A stretch of DNA of 56,545 nucleotides from a virus. The stretch spans positions 1-56,545 of IMG/VR virus record IMGVR_UViG_3300042543_000175; one strand, written 5' to 3'. Within the stretch, counting starts at the first letter, position 1, and every line of letters starts with the position of its first letter. The translations under genes and the position numbers were made by a program. Under the pieces are notes generated by a model. It did no database searches. It was not told the DNA's origin and saw only the letters and a program-made list of their open reading frames with translations. Positions 43,790-51,117 of the stretch are shown in pieces.

Positions 43790-44737
43790 ATGGCAAGTTT
43801 CTTAGAGAGGGTATCAAAAAGACTACAGAGCGCACTTGGATTGGATGATCCACTGGAAAGCTTTGTTTCAAAAGGAAGGCCATACACCACAATGACTGAT
43901 GAGGAGTTGGCTGGGCAATCTTTTCCCGCCCTTGACGAACTTCGCGCCAGAGCATACTCGTCCGAAAGATTCCAACTTACCCCAAGACAATTTCTTGAGC
44001 CATACTACGGCAAAAACCTAGATACGGAGATTGCTGCTGCTCGCGGCGTCCAAGGCGCACAAGATGTGGGCGGGGCTTTTTACAGCGTGTATAGGAAGGC
44101 ATTTGAGCAAGATTACTCAAAAATTGACGAACCTGTTAATTTTGAAATACAGCAAAATCCGCGAAGACAATACAGCCCAGATTATACATATTCAAAAAAC
44201 TTGGCCCGATTAAATGATCCCAGCTTTCAATGGGGGGCAAAACAAGATGCGGAAAACCTTGCCAGCCCCGACCCCGAAAAGCAAAAAAGAATTGAAAAAT
44301 TCATGCGGACAAATGCCTACATCCCAGAAGACATAACTTTTGCCGCCCAAAACCCAATGAACAAGTTGGTTCAAGATGCGGAACATGAAATGGGCCATTC
44401 CTTCACCTCATCCACAATGTCTTCCAGTCATCCTAGAACCAAAGGGCGAGGACATATTGCGAAACCCAATGAAATGGCCAACGCTCTTGGAAAGATACAA
44501 AGAGATACTTATTCAATTTTTAATCAAAGGTTTGACAAGAGATCGTTTTCAGCTTTTATGGAAAAAGAAGCCGCGAAAAAGCCCGAAGAAAGATTTAAAG
44601 ATTATTCAAGGGAATCCAAAAGGGGGCTTAGAACGCTGATGGAATTCTACGAAAAGAAAGAAGAGCCATTCCAGTGGGCGGCGGACAACATTGGTAAATT
44701 TGTAAAGACCAATCAAAAAGCCAAACCAGTTGCATGA
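43790..44737 (+). CDS. Putative HExxH zinc-protease-like protein
   Basis: 315 aa from ATG 43790; GTG 43775 is an alternative. DAEHEMGHSFTSSTMSSSHP (about residues 198-217) holds the zinc motif HEMGH, with later Glu/His residues as possible third ligand (GRGHIAKPNEMANALGKIQR). The remainder is charged and helical with several aromatic clusters. The virion or early role is unknown; context is early genes. A peptidase or a zinc-binding structural protein are both possible. Confidence 0.65.
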   Translation: MASFLERVSKRLQSALGLDDPLESFVSKGRPYTTMTDEELAGQSFPALDELRARAYSSERFQLTPRQFLEPYYGKNLDTEIAAARGVQGAQDVGGAFYSVYRKAFEQDYSKIDEPVNFEIQQNPRRQYSPDYTYSKNLARLNDPSFQWGAKQDAENLASPDPEKQKRIEKFMRTNAYIPEDITFAAQNPMNKLVQDAEHEMGHSFTSSTMSSSHPRTKGRGHIAKPNEMANALGKIQRDTYSIFNQRFDKRSFSAFMEKEAAKKPEERFKDYSRESKRGLRTLMEFYEKKEEPFQWAADNIGKFVKTNQKAKPVA

Positions 44738-45102
44738 AGGAACTACCAGCGGGCTATGTGGAAGTAAGCAAAGGAGTCTATGAAAGAACTGATATTGCGG
44801 CTAAACGTCGATTACAAAATACACGGACTCAACAGCCTGTTCAGCATGAACCACTGGCAAAGATCGAAGATCAAGAAGGAGACTCAAAACGCCTGCTTGT
44901 CCGCATTGAAAGTGTGCGAAAGTTCTTCCTCGACACCGATGGACTCTACGGCGGGAGCAAGTTTTACATCGATTTTTTACGATACTGCGGTGCAATCAGG
45001 CAGGATACTGAAAAAGACATTGAACTCAAAATCACGCAAAGGAAGCCGAAAAAAGGCGAAGCCGAAAAAACGATAATTGAAGTTTGGAAGCGAAGCCAGT
45101 AG
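44734..45102 (+). CDS. RusA-like protein (Holliday junction resolvase family-like)
   Basis: 122 aa. GLYGGSKFYIDFLRYCGAIR followed by DTEKDIELKITQRKPKKGEA follows the KxxxDxLxxxGxIxxDxxxxI pattern of RusA-like phage proteins. The usual first acidic D-N pair is replaced by Gly-Gly, so catalytic activity is doubtful. ATG overlaps the upstream TGA (ATGA). A second frame inside (44780-45076) lacks these features and is rejected. Confidence 0.6.
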   Translation: MKELPAGYVEVSKGVYERTDIAAKRRLQNTRTQQPVQHEPLAKIEDQEGDSKRLLVRIESVRKFFLDTDGLYGGSKFYIDFLRYCGAIRQDTEKDIELKITQRKPKKGEAEKTIIEVWKRSQ

Positions 45103-45112
45103 TATAGGGCAA

Positions 45113-45268
45113 ATGACACAGTCGCAATTCGATGCTGATCTAAAAGTCGCCTACGATGATACAGGTGTTCTGATGCCATTTCCAGAGCAAGAAGAAGGCT
45201 TTTGCGACAATCCTATCAGAAGGCTGTTTGAACAAGTTGAGGAAGAAGATGTCGAAGAAGAGGAATAA
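45113..45268 (+). CDS. Small acidic hypothetical protein
   Basis: 51 aa, TQSQFDADLKVAYDDTGVLM then an acidic tail of consecutive Glu/Asp. Begins 10 nt after the RusA-like gene and its stop directly abuts the next ATG. Not recognised. Confidence 0.6.
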   Translation: MTQSQFDADLKVAYDDTGVLMPFPEQEEGFCDNPIRRLFEQVEEEDVEEEE

Positions 45269-45841
45269 ATGGATCAAAACACCATTAACTTTCTTGGTCG
45301 GTCTATCCTCAAATACCGCCGATTCAAGCTGTCTTTTGTTCCGCAAAAGTATCTGATTACGGGCAAGGCCACCTCTGTAGGGTGGGCTGATAATAAGGAG
45401 TTACGCATAGCCACCAAGCGCCCGCTTTCCACATGGCTGGATGTCTTTGTCCATGAGACCTGTCACCTAGACCAGCAAATCCAAAGACCCAAGTGGCACA
45501 AATCCAAAGAAGATGCCCTTGGATTTGTAGACGAATGGCTTGCTGGCAAACGAGTGGACTACGTCGATAAATATATCCGCCTAGTCGTTGAACTGGAATG
45601 GGACTGCGAGATGCGGTCTGTGCGTAAGATTCGGGCCAATAAGCTTCCTGTGGATCTTAAACGCTATGCCCAGATGGCCAATGCCTATATCTTGGGTTAT
45701 CACTGGACATTCAATAATCGCAAGTGGTGCAAGAAAAGTTACGAGACAAGCCGTATATGGAGCCAGATGCCCGAAAAAATCATCCCTTTAAAGACCGCAT
45801 TATTTCCACCTAGTAAATTGACCGATCCGTACTATGATTGA
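45269..45841 (+). CDS. Putative zinc metallopeptidase-like protein
   Basis: 190 aa. WLDVFVHETCHLDQQIQRPK (about residues 58-77) contains HETCH and the following VVELEWDCEMRSV supplies an acidic third ligand, the layout of gluzincin-like phage proteins annotated as putative metallopeptidases. No signal peptide, so it acts in the cytoplasm or virion. Adjacent to another HExxH gene in the same operon. Protease activity is inference. Confidence 0.75.
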   Translation: MDQNTINFLGRSILKYRRFKLSFVPQKYLITGKATSVGWADNKELRIATKRPLSTWLDVFVHETCHLDQQIQRPKWHKSKEDALGFVDEWLAGKRVDYVDKYIRLVVELEWDCEMRSVRKIRANKLPVDLKRYAQMANAYILGYHWTFNNRKWCKKSYETSRIWSQMPEKIIPLKTALFPPSKLTDPYYD

Positions 45842-46109
45842 TCTGATGGATGGACTTAACGGCAGCAACGGAAAAGACGAGGATAGTTATATCCCGTGTC
45901 CTGCATGTTCGCAGCTTGAGGAGATAAAAGAACTAATCTCCGAATATTACACCTTCCAAGAAGAAAATCCATCAATCACAATTGATCTACTTGTATCAGA
46001 AGTAAAGATGTGGAGAGCAAAGGACGCTTACGAGCGCAAGCTTAAAACCACTATGATTGGTGGGATGGTAAAGAAATTGCAGGACAATGGATTCCAAGTG
46101 GATAGCTAG
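45834..46109 (+). CDS. Small hypothetical protein
   Basis: 91 aa. IPCPACSQLEEIKELISEYY has one C-x2-C, then ISITIDLLVSEV-like and DAYERKLKTTMIGGMVKKLQ helices resembling a winged-helix. Overlaps the previous gene by 8 nt and the next by 23 nt. Not recognised. Confidence 0.6.
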   Translation: MIDLMDGLNGSNGKDEDSYIPCPACSQLEEIKELISEYYTFQEENPSITIDLLVSEVKMWRAKDAYERKLKTTMIGGMVKKLQDNGFQVDS

Positions 46110-46524
46110 GTATACCAAGTTGGCAAAAGAGATTGCCACTTGGAGTAAGGACGCCTCATCGCAAGTTGGCGCGGTCATTGTCCGACCAGACCGAACCATA
46201 GCTTCTGTAGGGTTTAATGGATTCCCGCGAGGGGTTGAAGACAACCACCATCGGATTACCAACAGAGAGGTTAAGCTTCTCTACACAATCCATGCTGAGA
46301 TGAATGCCATCTTGTCGGCCAAGGAGCCTCTGGCTGGATACTCTATCTTTGTCTGGCCCTTCCAGCCATGCGCCCATTGCGCGGCATCTATCATTCAATC
46401 TGGGATCAAGGATGTGTATTGCCCGTTTAACGCCCATCTAGAAAGCTACGAACGCTGGGCCGACTCATTTAAGGCGGCTCTCCAGATGTTTGACGAGGCG
46501 GGGGTTAGGGTTATTTTCTCTTGA
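46087..46524 (+). CDS. dCMP deaminase (deoxycytidylate deaminase family)
   Basis: 145 aa. SQVGAVIVRPDRTIASVGFN gives the family start; HAEMNAIL (zinc ligand His and catalytic Glu) and PCAHCAASIIQSGIKDVY (second and third zinc Cys) complete the active site. It converts dCMP to dUMP, feeding dTMP synthesis for phage DNA. Length matches phage dCMP deaminases (about 140-190 aa). The start is inside the previous gene. Confidence 0.9.
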   Translation: MDSKWIARYTKLAKEIATWSKDASSQVGAVIVRPDRTIASVGFNGFPRGVEDNHHRITNREVKLLYTIHAEMNAILSAKEPLAGYSIFVWPFQPCAHCAASIIQSGIKDVYCPFNAHLESYERWADSFKAALQMFDEAGVRVIFS

Positions 46525-46549
46525 CATCCCCGCAATCCTCGTCTCTATT
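46521..46549 (+). promoter_or_regulatory. Probable promoter
   Basis: TTGACA (46521-46526), 17-nt spacer, TCTATT (46544-46549), overlapping the end of the deaminase gene and about 10 nt before ATG 46559. Would drive a nearly leaderless transcript. Confidence 0.45.
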
Positions 46550-46558
46550 AACCAAATT

Positions 46559-46774
46559 ATGAGCGAAGGACTAGCTAAAACCTTTGAAAAGGTCAGTGGA
46601 TGGCGTGAGTATTCGGAGTTTGAACACGACCATGAGGGATATATCACCAAAGAAAGAGTGGGAGACGCCGCAGCTTTTTTCCTTTGGAGGGTTGACAAGG
46701 AACCCGTCCACCTCGACCATATGTATATGGATGGAAAAACCTTCATCCGATTTACAGATAACCAACATTTATGA
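46559..46774 (+). CDS. Small hypothetical protein
   Basis: 71 aa from ATG 46559, beginning MSEGLAKTFEKVSGWREYSE. Alternating helix and strand (PVHLDHMYMDGKTFIRFTDN). Longer frames starting at 46490 would lie inside the deaminase. Not recognised. Confidence 0.6.
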   Translation: MSEGLAKTFEKVSGWREYSEFEHDHEGYITKERVGDAAAFFLWRVDKEPVHLDHMYMDGKTFIRFTDNQHL

Positions 46775-47013
46775 GCGAAGAAGCAAACAAAACCGCCAGC
46801 CCGCTGGCCCCCGAAACCCTCCAAGAGCGCGTAGACAAAGCATATATCGCAAAAGGCTACACACTTCTTAACGGAGGAACTGATAACATCCTGATGATTC
46901 AGGGAGAAAAGAACGAAACCACCGCCGACATCCTGATGACCTTTGACGGCGTCAAGGAAATGGTTGATCAGCTTGAGCCTGACACTCAACCAAAAGAAGA
47001 AAAAAATGACTAG
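46771..47013 (+). CDS. Small hypothetical protein
   Basis: 80 aa. ATG overlaps the preceding TGA (ATGA). TGGxxxILMIQ-type strand (LNGGTDNILMIQGEKNETTA) and a charged C-terminus. Not recognised; the tight junctions support expression. Confidence 0.6.
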   Translation: MSEEANKTASPLAPETLQERVDKAYIAKGYTLLNGGTDNILMIQGEKNETTADILMTFDGVKEMVDQLEPDTQPKEEKND

Positions 47014-47164
47014 CATTTGGCTGATTGGGGCAGTGGGTATCTGCTACGGGATTGTCTCCATTGAACAGGCAATTCGCGGAAACATAGCCCTATCAGTTAT
47101 CTGGGGAGGATATTGCTTCTCTCAATGGGGATTACTTTGGGTAACACTTTACGGAACCAAATAA
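47006..47164 (+). CDS. Small membrane protein
   Basis: 52 aa, MTSIWLIGAVGICYGIVSIE then a second hydrophobic stretch SVIWGGYCFSQWGLLWVTLY. Two short transmembrane segments with a charged turn (QAIRGN). Its ATG lies in the end of the previous gene. Function unknown; first of several tiny membrane proteins in this region. Confidence 0.6.
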   Translation: MTSIWLIGAVGICYGIVSIEQAIRGNIALSVIWGGYCFSQWGLLWVTLYGTK

Positions 47165-47214
47165 TTCTGGCATAATTCCCGCTTCGTTCTTTTACAGAAA
47201 GGAGGTGGGAAGAT

Positions 47215-47355
47215 TTGAACAACTACTATACCAATGGATTCGGTATTGTCTACGGCCCTTACGGGAGTATTGGATATGCCCCGCGACCCAAAACGAAGCA
47301 GGATAAACCCAACTGTTTCGGGTTGTGCCGCTGGATTGCGTGTCTTTTTCTGTAG
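47215..47355 (+). CDS. Small protein with TTG start and strong Shine-Dalgarno site
   Basis: 46 aa from TTG 47215. An AAAGGAGGTG sequence, the best ribosome site in the window, ends 7-8 nt upstream. The product NNYYTNGFGIVYGPYGSIGY then a basic segment and CFGLCRWIACLF is Tyr/Gly-rich with a Cys/Trp hydrophobic tail that could insert in a membrane. A frame starting at ATG 47234 lacks a site and is rejected. Confidence 0.55.
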   Translation: MNNYYTNGFGIVYGPYGSIGYAPRPKTKQDKPNCFGLCRWIACLFL

Positions 47356-47383
47356 ACTAACGGGTTCAAACTACAGAAACAAA

Positions 47384-47418
47384 GGGAGGGGGCAATTAGT
47401 CCCCTCCCTATTCTTTTT
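47384..47418 (+). terminator. Rho-independent terminator
   Basis: GGGAGGGG (47384-47391) pairs with CCCCTCCC (47401-47408), 9-nt loop, then TATTCTTTTT. It lies just before ATG 47419, so the T-tract is part of the next gene's leader; it probably attenuates rather than separates. Confidence 0.7.
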
Positions 47419-47511
47419 ATGGAAACAATCGTAATTATCCACGCCATGATGGGATGTCTATTCATCGGATGGTGGAAGGTGACAGGAAAACACATTGATA
47501 AAGACATATGA
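47419..47511 (+). CDS. Tiny membrane peptide 1
   Basis: 30 aa: METIVIIHAMMGCLFIGWWK then a charged tail. One transmembrane-length hydrophobic stretch. Starts just after a terminator-like hairpin, and its TGA overlaps the next ATG. Real translation is likely from this coupling but not proven. Confidence 0.5.
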   Translation: METIVIIHAMMGCLFIGWWKVTGKHIDKDI

Positions 47512-47597
47512 TCGACTACCTTCTGGCCTATGGGATGTTTATCGCTATCGCGATAGTGGCTTTGAAAATCATCAAGGATTCAATCAATCCAAAATGA
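47508..47597 (+). CDS. Tiny membrane peptide 2
   Basis: 29 aa: MIDYLLAYGMFIAIAIVALK with a basic tail (IIKDSINPK). ATG is shared with the previous stop (ATGA), and its TGA overlaps the following ATG. Single transmembrane segment. Confidence 0.5.
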   Translation: MIDYLLAYGMFIAIAIVALKIIKDSINPK

Positions 47598-47686
47598 AAC
47601 CACTACTATTCATCGCTTCTTGTCTTGCCACGGCCACATTTTGGCTTTTTGCGCTTTATGGAGTCTACGCCTACTTCTGGAAATAA
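47594..47686 (+). CDS. Tiny membrane peptide 3
   Basis: 30 aa: MKPLLFIASCLATATFWLFA then YGVYAYFWK. Hydrophobic with a single transmembrane span. Third of an unbroken ATGA-linked series; its 3' end lies inside the next gene. Confidence 0.5.
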   Translation: MKPLLFIASCLATATFWLFALYGVYAYFWK

Positions 47687-47861
47687 ACTGGATAACTGGA
47701 TCAAGGCCCGATTTGCCGACCAGAAAGAAGTCCTTAACGTCTTGCAGGAATACGGGGTTATCTCAGACAACTGCGTTAACGTGGAAGATGTGGGCAACGA
47801 CAAGGAGGCTATGATATGGCTGGCAAAAAACTTTGAACATTTCAAGCGCCATGGTGTCTAA
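47658..47861 (+). CDS. Small conserved hypothetical protein
   Basis: 67 aa, MESTPTSGNKLDNWIKARFA. The C-terminal pattern GVISDNCVNVEDVGNDKEAM resembles short phage proteins with SDNCVxxEDVxN motif. Overlaps the previous gene by 29 nt. Function unknown. Confidence 0.6.
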   Translation: MESTPTSGNKLDNWIKARFADQKEVLNVLQEYGVISDNCVNVEDVGNDKEAMIWLAKNFEHFKRHGV

Positions 47862-48324
47862 TAGCTCAATGGATACATGCTATGAAATAGGCCAGTCGGC
47901 GGAAAAGAGGTTTGCCACAAAACTTAGTAAGCCCTCATTCTCCACTCCAGAGCAGGACATGGAAGAGCATTGGGATATAGAATCCTTCGGTAAGAAGTAC
48001 GATGTTAAGGCCATGAAGAAGTGGAGGCGGTCAGACACCGAACCAACAGATCGTATGCACTATGTCGAGCTACGCAACGTCCACGGAAACAGGGGATGGC
48101 TTTACGGTCAAGCCAACTACATTGTCTTTGAAACAAGATCCTACTGGCTTGTGGTTCCCAGAGAAGATCTGGTCAATTTTATTGATGGGGCCGTAGAAAA
48201 GAATGAACGAAGCTTACAGCCAGAGGTCTATAAACTTTACCAACGCCATGAAAGAAAAGATTTGATTACGGTAGTTCCAACAGTGGATCTGCTGTCAATC
48301 ACTGAAACAGCAATAAAAAAATAA
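47851..48324 (+). CDS. Possible PD-(D/E)XK-fold nuclease-like protein
   Basis: 157 aa from ATG 47851 (ATG 47869 alternative). EEHWDIESFGKKYDVKAMKK gives a D-x(n)-D-V-K core, preceded by an N-terminal helix with Glu (IGQSAEKRF). This is the minimal PD-(D/E)XK pattern. The lack of further motifs makes it a candidate only. Located next to a second PD-(D/E)XK-like gene (48611). Confidence 0.5.
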   Translation: MVSNSSMDTCYEIGQSAEKRFATKLSKPSFSTPEQDMEEHWDIESFGKKYDVKAMKKWRRSDTEPTDRMHYVELRNVHGNRGWLYGQANYIVFETRSYWLVVPREDLVNFIDGAVEKNERSLQPEVYKLYQRHERKDLITVVPTVDLLSITETAIKK

Positions 48325-48329
48325 ATACA

Positions 48330-48545
48330 ATGAGCAACCAACAACAAAAAGATAATTCGGGAGCGTTGTTCCCGAACAAAAGTGACAACCCTAAAGCCCC
48401 TACTCACAAAGGCAAAGTCATCGTCAATGGAGTAGCCTTGGATGTGGCAGGCTGGAAACAGAAGTCCCAAAAGGGTGTGGACTATATCAGCCTGAAGTTC
48501 TCTCCTCCTTACAAGAAGGAAGAAGAGGTAGACGAGGCATTCTAA
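48330..48545 (+). CDS. DUF736-like small protein
   Basis: 71 aa. NSGALFPNKSDNPKAPTHKG and GKVIVNGVALDVAGWKQKSQ with KGVDYISLKF follow the NSGALFxN...G...W.k...G..YlSL.f pattern of DUF736-type phage/plasmid proteins, small beta proteins often linked to DNA metabolism. A short acidic tail follows. Function unknown. Confidence 0.7.
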   Translation: MSNQQQKDNSGALFPNKSDNPKAPTHKGKVIVNGVALDVAGWKQKSQKGVDYISLKFSPPYKKEEEVDEAF

Positions 48546-48562
48546 TTTAGGGTGTCAGCCCA

Positions 48563-48598
48563 TGGGGTGGGAGGTAATTCGACCTATCTCCCGCCCCA
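48563..48598 (+). terminator. Hairpin, possible weak terminator
   Basis: TGGGGTGGGAG (48563-48573) pairs with CTCCCGCCCCA (48588-48598), 11 bp with one wobble, followed by ACTCTTACTTTT. The U-tract is poor, so it may only attenuate before the 48611 gene. Confidence 0.5.
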
Positions 48599-48610
48599 AC
48601 TCTTACTTTT

Positions 48611-49120
48611 ATGAAAACAGAAACAGTAGATCACAACAGAATAAACGATAAATATTTATTCCCTATAGAGCAATATGAAGAGGAGACTGATCTTGCGGAA
48701 GGCCAATCCAAAAGTTGCGATACGGGCACCCAAGCCGAAATACTCTTTATGGCAGCGGCCTCTCAGCAGGGTTGGTGCGTTTATGCCCCGCTAGGACACT
48801 CAACTCAAGTAGATGTTATTTTGCTTAAATCAGGAATAACGCCCATAACCGTTCAGGTTAAAAAAGGAGTCTACCAAAAAGATGGCGGGTTTTGGAAAAC
48901 AGTAATGGGTTCATGTAAGCCGACCTGTGCAGCCAATCCTAATGACTATGGAAAACGCTATCGCAAATATCAAAAAGGAGAATTTGACATCCTTGCTTTG
49001 TGGATTATGGAGCGCAATGGATTTGCCCTTTATTCGCTGAGTGAACTTGTTGAGGTGGGATATTGCACAGTTAGTTGGCGTGATGGCGGTCGGCTGAACA
49101 ATTGGTGCATATTGGAGTAA
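48611..49120 (+). CDS. PD-(D/E)XK nuclease-like protein (resolvase-like)
   Basis: 169 aa. TGTQAEILFMAAASQQGWCV, APLGHSTQVDVILLKSGITP and ITVQVKKGVYQKDGG give the E...D...(Q)xK order of the PD-(D/E)XK core, as in archaeal-type and restriction-like nucleases. Downstream NDYGKRYRKYQKGEFDILAL may bind DNA. Expected function is junction resolution or restriction-like cleavage. No Shine-Dalgarno site. Confidence 0.75.
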   Translation: MKTETVDHNRINDKYLFPIEQYEEETDLAEGQSKSCDTGTQAEILFMAAASQQGWCVYAPLGHSTQVDVILLKSGITPITVQVKKGVYQKDGGFWKTVMGSCKPTCAANPNDYGKRYRKYQKGEFDILALWIMERNGFALYSLSELVEVGYCTVSWRDGGRLNNWCILE

Positions 49121-49140
49121 TTAACGCTAAACCCCGAAAC

Positions 49141-49338
49141 ATGAATAATACAATTTCACAGCTTAACGACGATCTCGTCCACGCCGAATCAACGTTAAGA
49201 TCTCTGTTGGAATCCACCCGCGACTGGCTAGATAGCGAGATCAAGGAGTCTGGAGAAGACTTCGTCAAGGGTATGCAACGCCGAATCATAGACCGCCATC
49301 CGCAATTGGGATGGGTTATTGACCCATTGGAGTTTTAA
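49141..49338 (+). CDS. Small hypothetical protein
   Basis: 65 aa from ATG 49141, helical and charged (SQLNDDLVHAESTLRSLLES). The start codon is embedded in CCCCGAAACATGAAT, a motif repeated before other genes. Stop is 3 nt before the next ATG. Confidence 0.65.
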   Translation: MNNTISQLNDDLVHAESTLRSLLESTRDWLDSEIKESGEDFVKGMQRRIIDRHPQLGWVIDPLEF

Positions 49339-49341
49339 GCC

Positions 49342-49866
49342 ATGAGTGACACACTTCAGACGTTGGGCGATGCTCGGAAGCAATTCATGGAACGTTTAGA
49401 CAAAGGGGACGAATGCCCCTGTTGTGGTCGATACACCAAGCGTTACAAGCGTAAATTAAACAGCGGAATGGCGTGGATGATAATTCAAATTTACCAGAAA
49501 TGTTGCAGCACCAAATCTATGGTTTTGCATGTTACTGATTCCTTTCTGGCTGAAAGAAAAAACGCGGTGGCGCAAGAATATTCAAAACTACGTTTCTGGG
49601 GGCTGCTTTTGCCAGTAGAATCCGATGATCCAAGAGTGCAACGAGAGCAATCGGGGTCTGGCCTGTGGCGGCTGACTTCCGAAGGGGTCGCTTTTGTCAC
49701 GGGGCAAACAACAGTTCCCAAACACGTTTTCCTAGTAAACGGCAAACGCGAAGGATTTAGCGACGAAAGAACATCTATAAGACAGTGCTTGGGAAGCAAG
49801 TTTAATTACGATGAACTGATGGCCCACTCTAACTTTGAAGAAATAAAAAAACGAAATGGCTGGTAA
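49342..49866 (+). CDS. Zinc-knuckle and winged-helix-like protein
   Basis: 174 aa. DECPCCGRYTKRYKRKLNSG has a C-x2-C zinc knuckle, GMAWMIIQIYQKC follows, and EYSKLRFWGLLLPVESDDPR then GLWRLTSEGVAFVTGQTTVP resembles a winged helix. I recognise this CPCCGRYxKxYKRKLxSxMA pattern from many phages; function unknown. Confidence 0.75.
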   Translation: MSDTLQTLGDARKQFMERLDKGDECPCCGRYTKRYKRKLNSGMAWMIIQIYQKCCSTKSMVLHVTDSFLAERKNAVAQEYSKLRFWGLLLPVESDDPRVQREQSGSGLWRLTSEGVAFVTGQTTVPKHVFLVNGKREGFSDERTSIRQCLGSKFNYDELMAHSNFEEIKKRNGW

Positions 49867-50014
49867 AGGAGATCGCCCACGCAAGGTGAATGGCCCGAAG
49901 TATCGGGACAACTACGACTACATTTATGCGAGCAAAAGTCATCGGAATAAAGCAAGATCGCAATGCTGCCAAGCACACCCCCAAACCCCGAAACGTGAAC
50001 CCAAAGATCAATAA
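49856..50014 (+). CDS. Small basic phage protein, MAGKGDRPRK type
   Basis: 52 aa: MAGKGDRPRKVNGPKYRDNY followed by DYIYASKSHRNKARSQCCQA. The MxGKGDxPR...YxxNYDxI start is a common small phage family. ATG overlaps the previous gene by 11 nt. Confidence 0.8.
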   Translation: MAGKGDRPRKVNGPKYRDNYDYIYASKSHRNKARSQCCQAHPQTPKREPKDQ

Positions 50015-50180
50015 ACTACTCAAGGATGGAAGGCTGCTTCCCATCTACAACGCCATAGGAGAGACTTTGTGCCTCGTTGGCTATCGTCGCAAGCCCAGCA
50101 GCAGAAAAGCCCACCAGCGGCCCTTTATGCTCAAACAACCCATACCCTTGGGGCCGATTGAGACCAAGCCCGAAGCATGA
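49995..50180 (+). CDS. Small basic hypothetical protein
   Basis: 61 aa from GTG 49995, placed within CCCCGAAACGTGAAC, the same start motif as gene 49141. ATG 49926 would give 84 aa but overlap the previous gene by 89 nt. LPIYNAIGETLCLVGYRRKP looks like a small fold with a basic tail. Start choice uncertain. Confidence 0.55.
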   Translation: MNPKINKLLKDGRLLPIYNAIGETLCLVGYRRKPSSRKAHQRPFMLKQPIPLGPIETKPEA

Positions 50181-50437
50181 CCACAATAGAGGCAGACAAT
50201 CTCCTAAAGGAGAGGGAGGAAAGCGTAGTATTCGCAGATGGCCTAAAAGAAGCCTTTATAGGAATAGGCTACCAATTCCACTCACCAGTAGCCATCTATT
50301 CCCAGAAGAAAGCCATACAATGCCTAGAAAAGCAGGGGATGAGCGAGCTAGAGGCCATAGAGTACTACGACTACAATATCGCAGGATCCTATGTCGGAGA
50401 AAACACACCTATCTTCTTAGATGACCTAGACCAGTGA
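50177..50437 (+). CDS. Small acidic hypothetical protein
   Basis: 86 aa. ATG overlaps the previous stop. KEAFIGIGYQFHSPVAIYSQ then AIQCLEKQGMSELEAIEYYD looks like a short helical/strand protein seen in several phages (ends in the acidic GENTPIFLDDLDQ). Function unknown. Confidence 0.65.
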   Translation: MTTIEADNLLKEREESVVFADGLKEAFIGIGYQFHSPVAIYSQKKAIQCLEKQGMSELEAIEYYDYNIAGSYVGENTPIFLDDLDQ

Positions 50438-50637
50438 GCAACAGATACCTAGAGTACATCGGGATCGACCCAGAACCCACAAACCTAATCCCATTCTCCT
50501 GTATCTACCTCTTCAAGGGAGAGAAGCATAGATTAGTGATCTACGCCCACAACTGGGCAGAAGCCCATAGCTACGCCCAATACCACGGGCTAGTCGTGGA
50601 AGAAAAACTATCCTTCGGAGTACAAAACGAGCAATAG
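50434..50637 (+). CDS. Small hypothetical protein
   Basis: 67 aa from GTG 50434, overlapping the previous TGA as GTGA. RYLEYIGIDPEPTNLIPFSC and RLVIYAHNWAEAHSYAQYHG alternate strand and helix. Last gene before the noncoding region. Not recognised. Confidence 0.6.
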   Translation: MSNRYLEYIGIDPEPTNLIPFSCIYLFKGEKHRLVIYAHNWAEAHSYAQYHGLVVEEKLSFGVQNEQ

Positions 50638-50880
50638 TTCAAATTTGGCTTAATCTATTAGCCAATATGTACACAAAATCCCGAAACATAGACACATTCC
50701 CCCCAACATGTCTAAGCCGTAGACATATTAAAGGATAGAGACAATTCCTTTAATAGAGTAACCCGTTATAAAACCAACCCCGAATTTATAACAGAGAAAA
50801 ATATTTAAGACTGGGTTCGCTTTAAATAAGGGGGTAGGGGGTTCTCTAGAAATAAAAGAGACGGGGGTGGGGGCTAGACA

Positions 50881-50973
50881 ACGCTACGCTCTACCGCCCC
50901 TATATAAGGGCGGATAGCGCGATAGCGTCCACGCTACACCACGCTCAAATAGCGTCCCATAGCGTAGTAGCGT
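50881..50973. repeat. TAGCG iteron cluster
   Basis: ATAGCGC (50914-50920), ATAGCGT (50922-50928), ATAGCGT (50949-50955), ATAGCGT (50959-50965) and GTAGCGT (50967-50973) are direct copies; ACGCTAC (50881-50887), ACGCTAC (50931-50937) and ACGCTC (50941-50946) are inverted copies. About eight copies within 93 bp. AT-rich sequence follows at 50978-50990. Confidence 0.7.
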
Positions 50974-51117
50974 TCCTGATAAATTATTACTTGACGGGTT
51001 ACTTTTGCACAGAAAATTTTCGAGAGGGGGTATTTTCCCAGTCGCAGTGCCCGCGCCAAGAGAAGGTCGGGGGGGAGACGGGTGTGGTGGGGTCTGTGAT
51101 CTGCGAGCGTGTTATCG

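Noticed and set aside
44780-45076. 98-codon frame inside the RusA-like gene
   Set aside because: The 44734 frame has the family pattern and an ATGA junction; this frame has neither.
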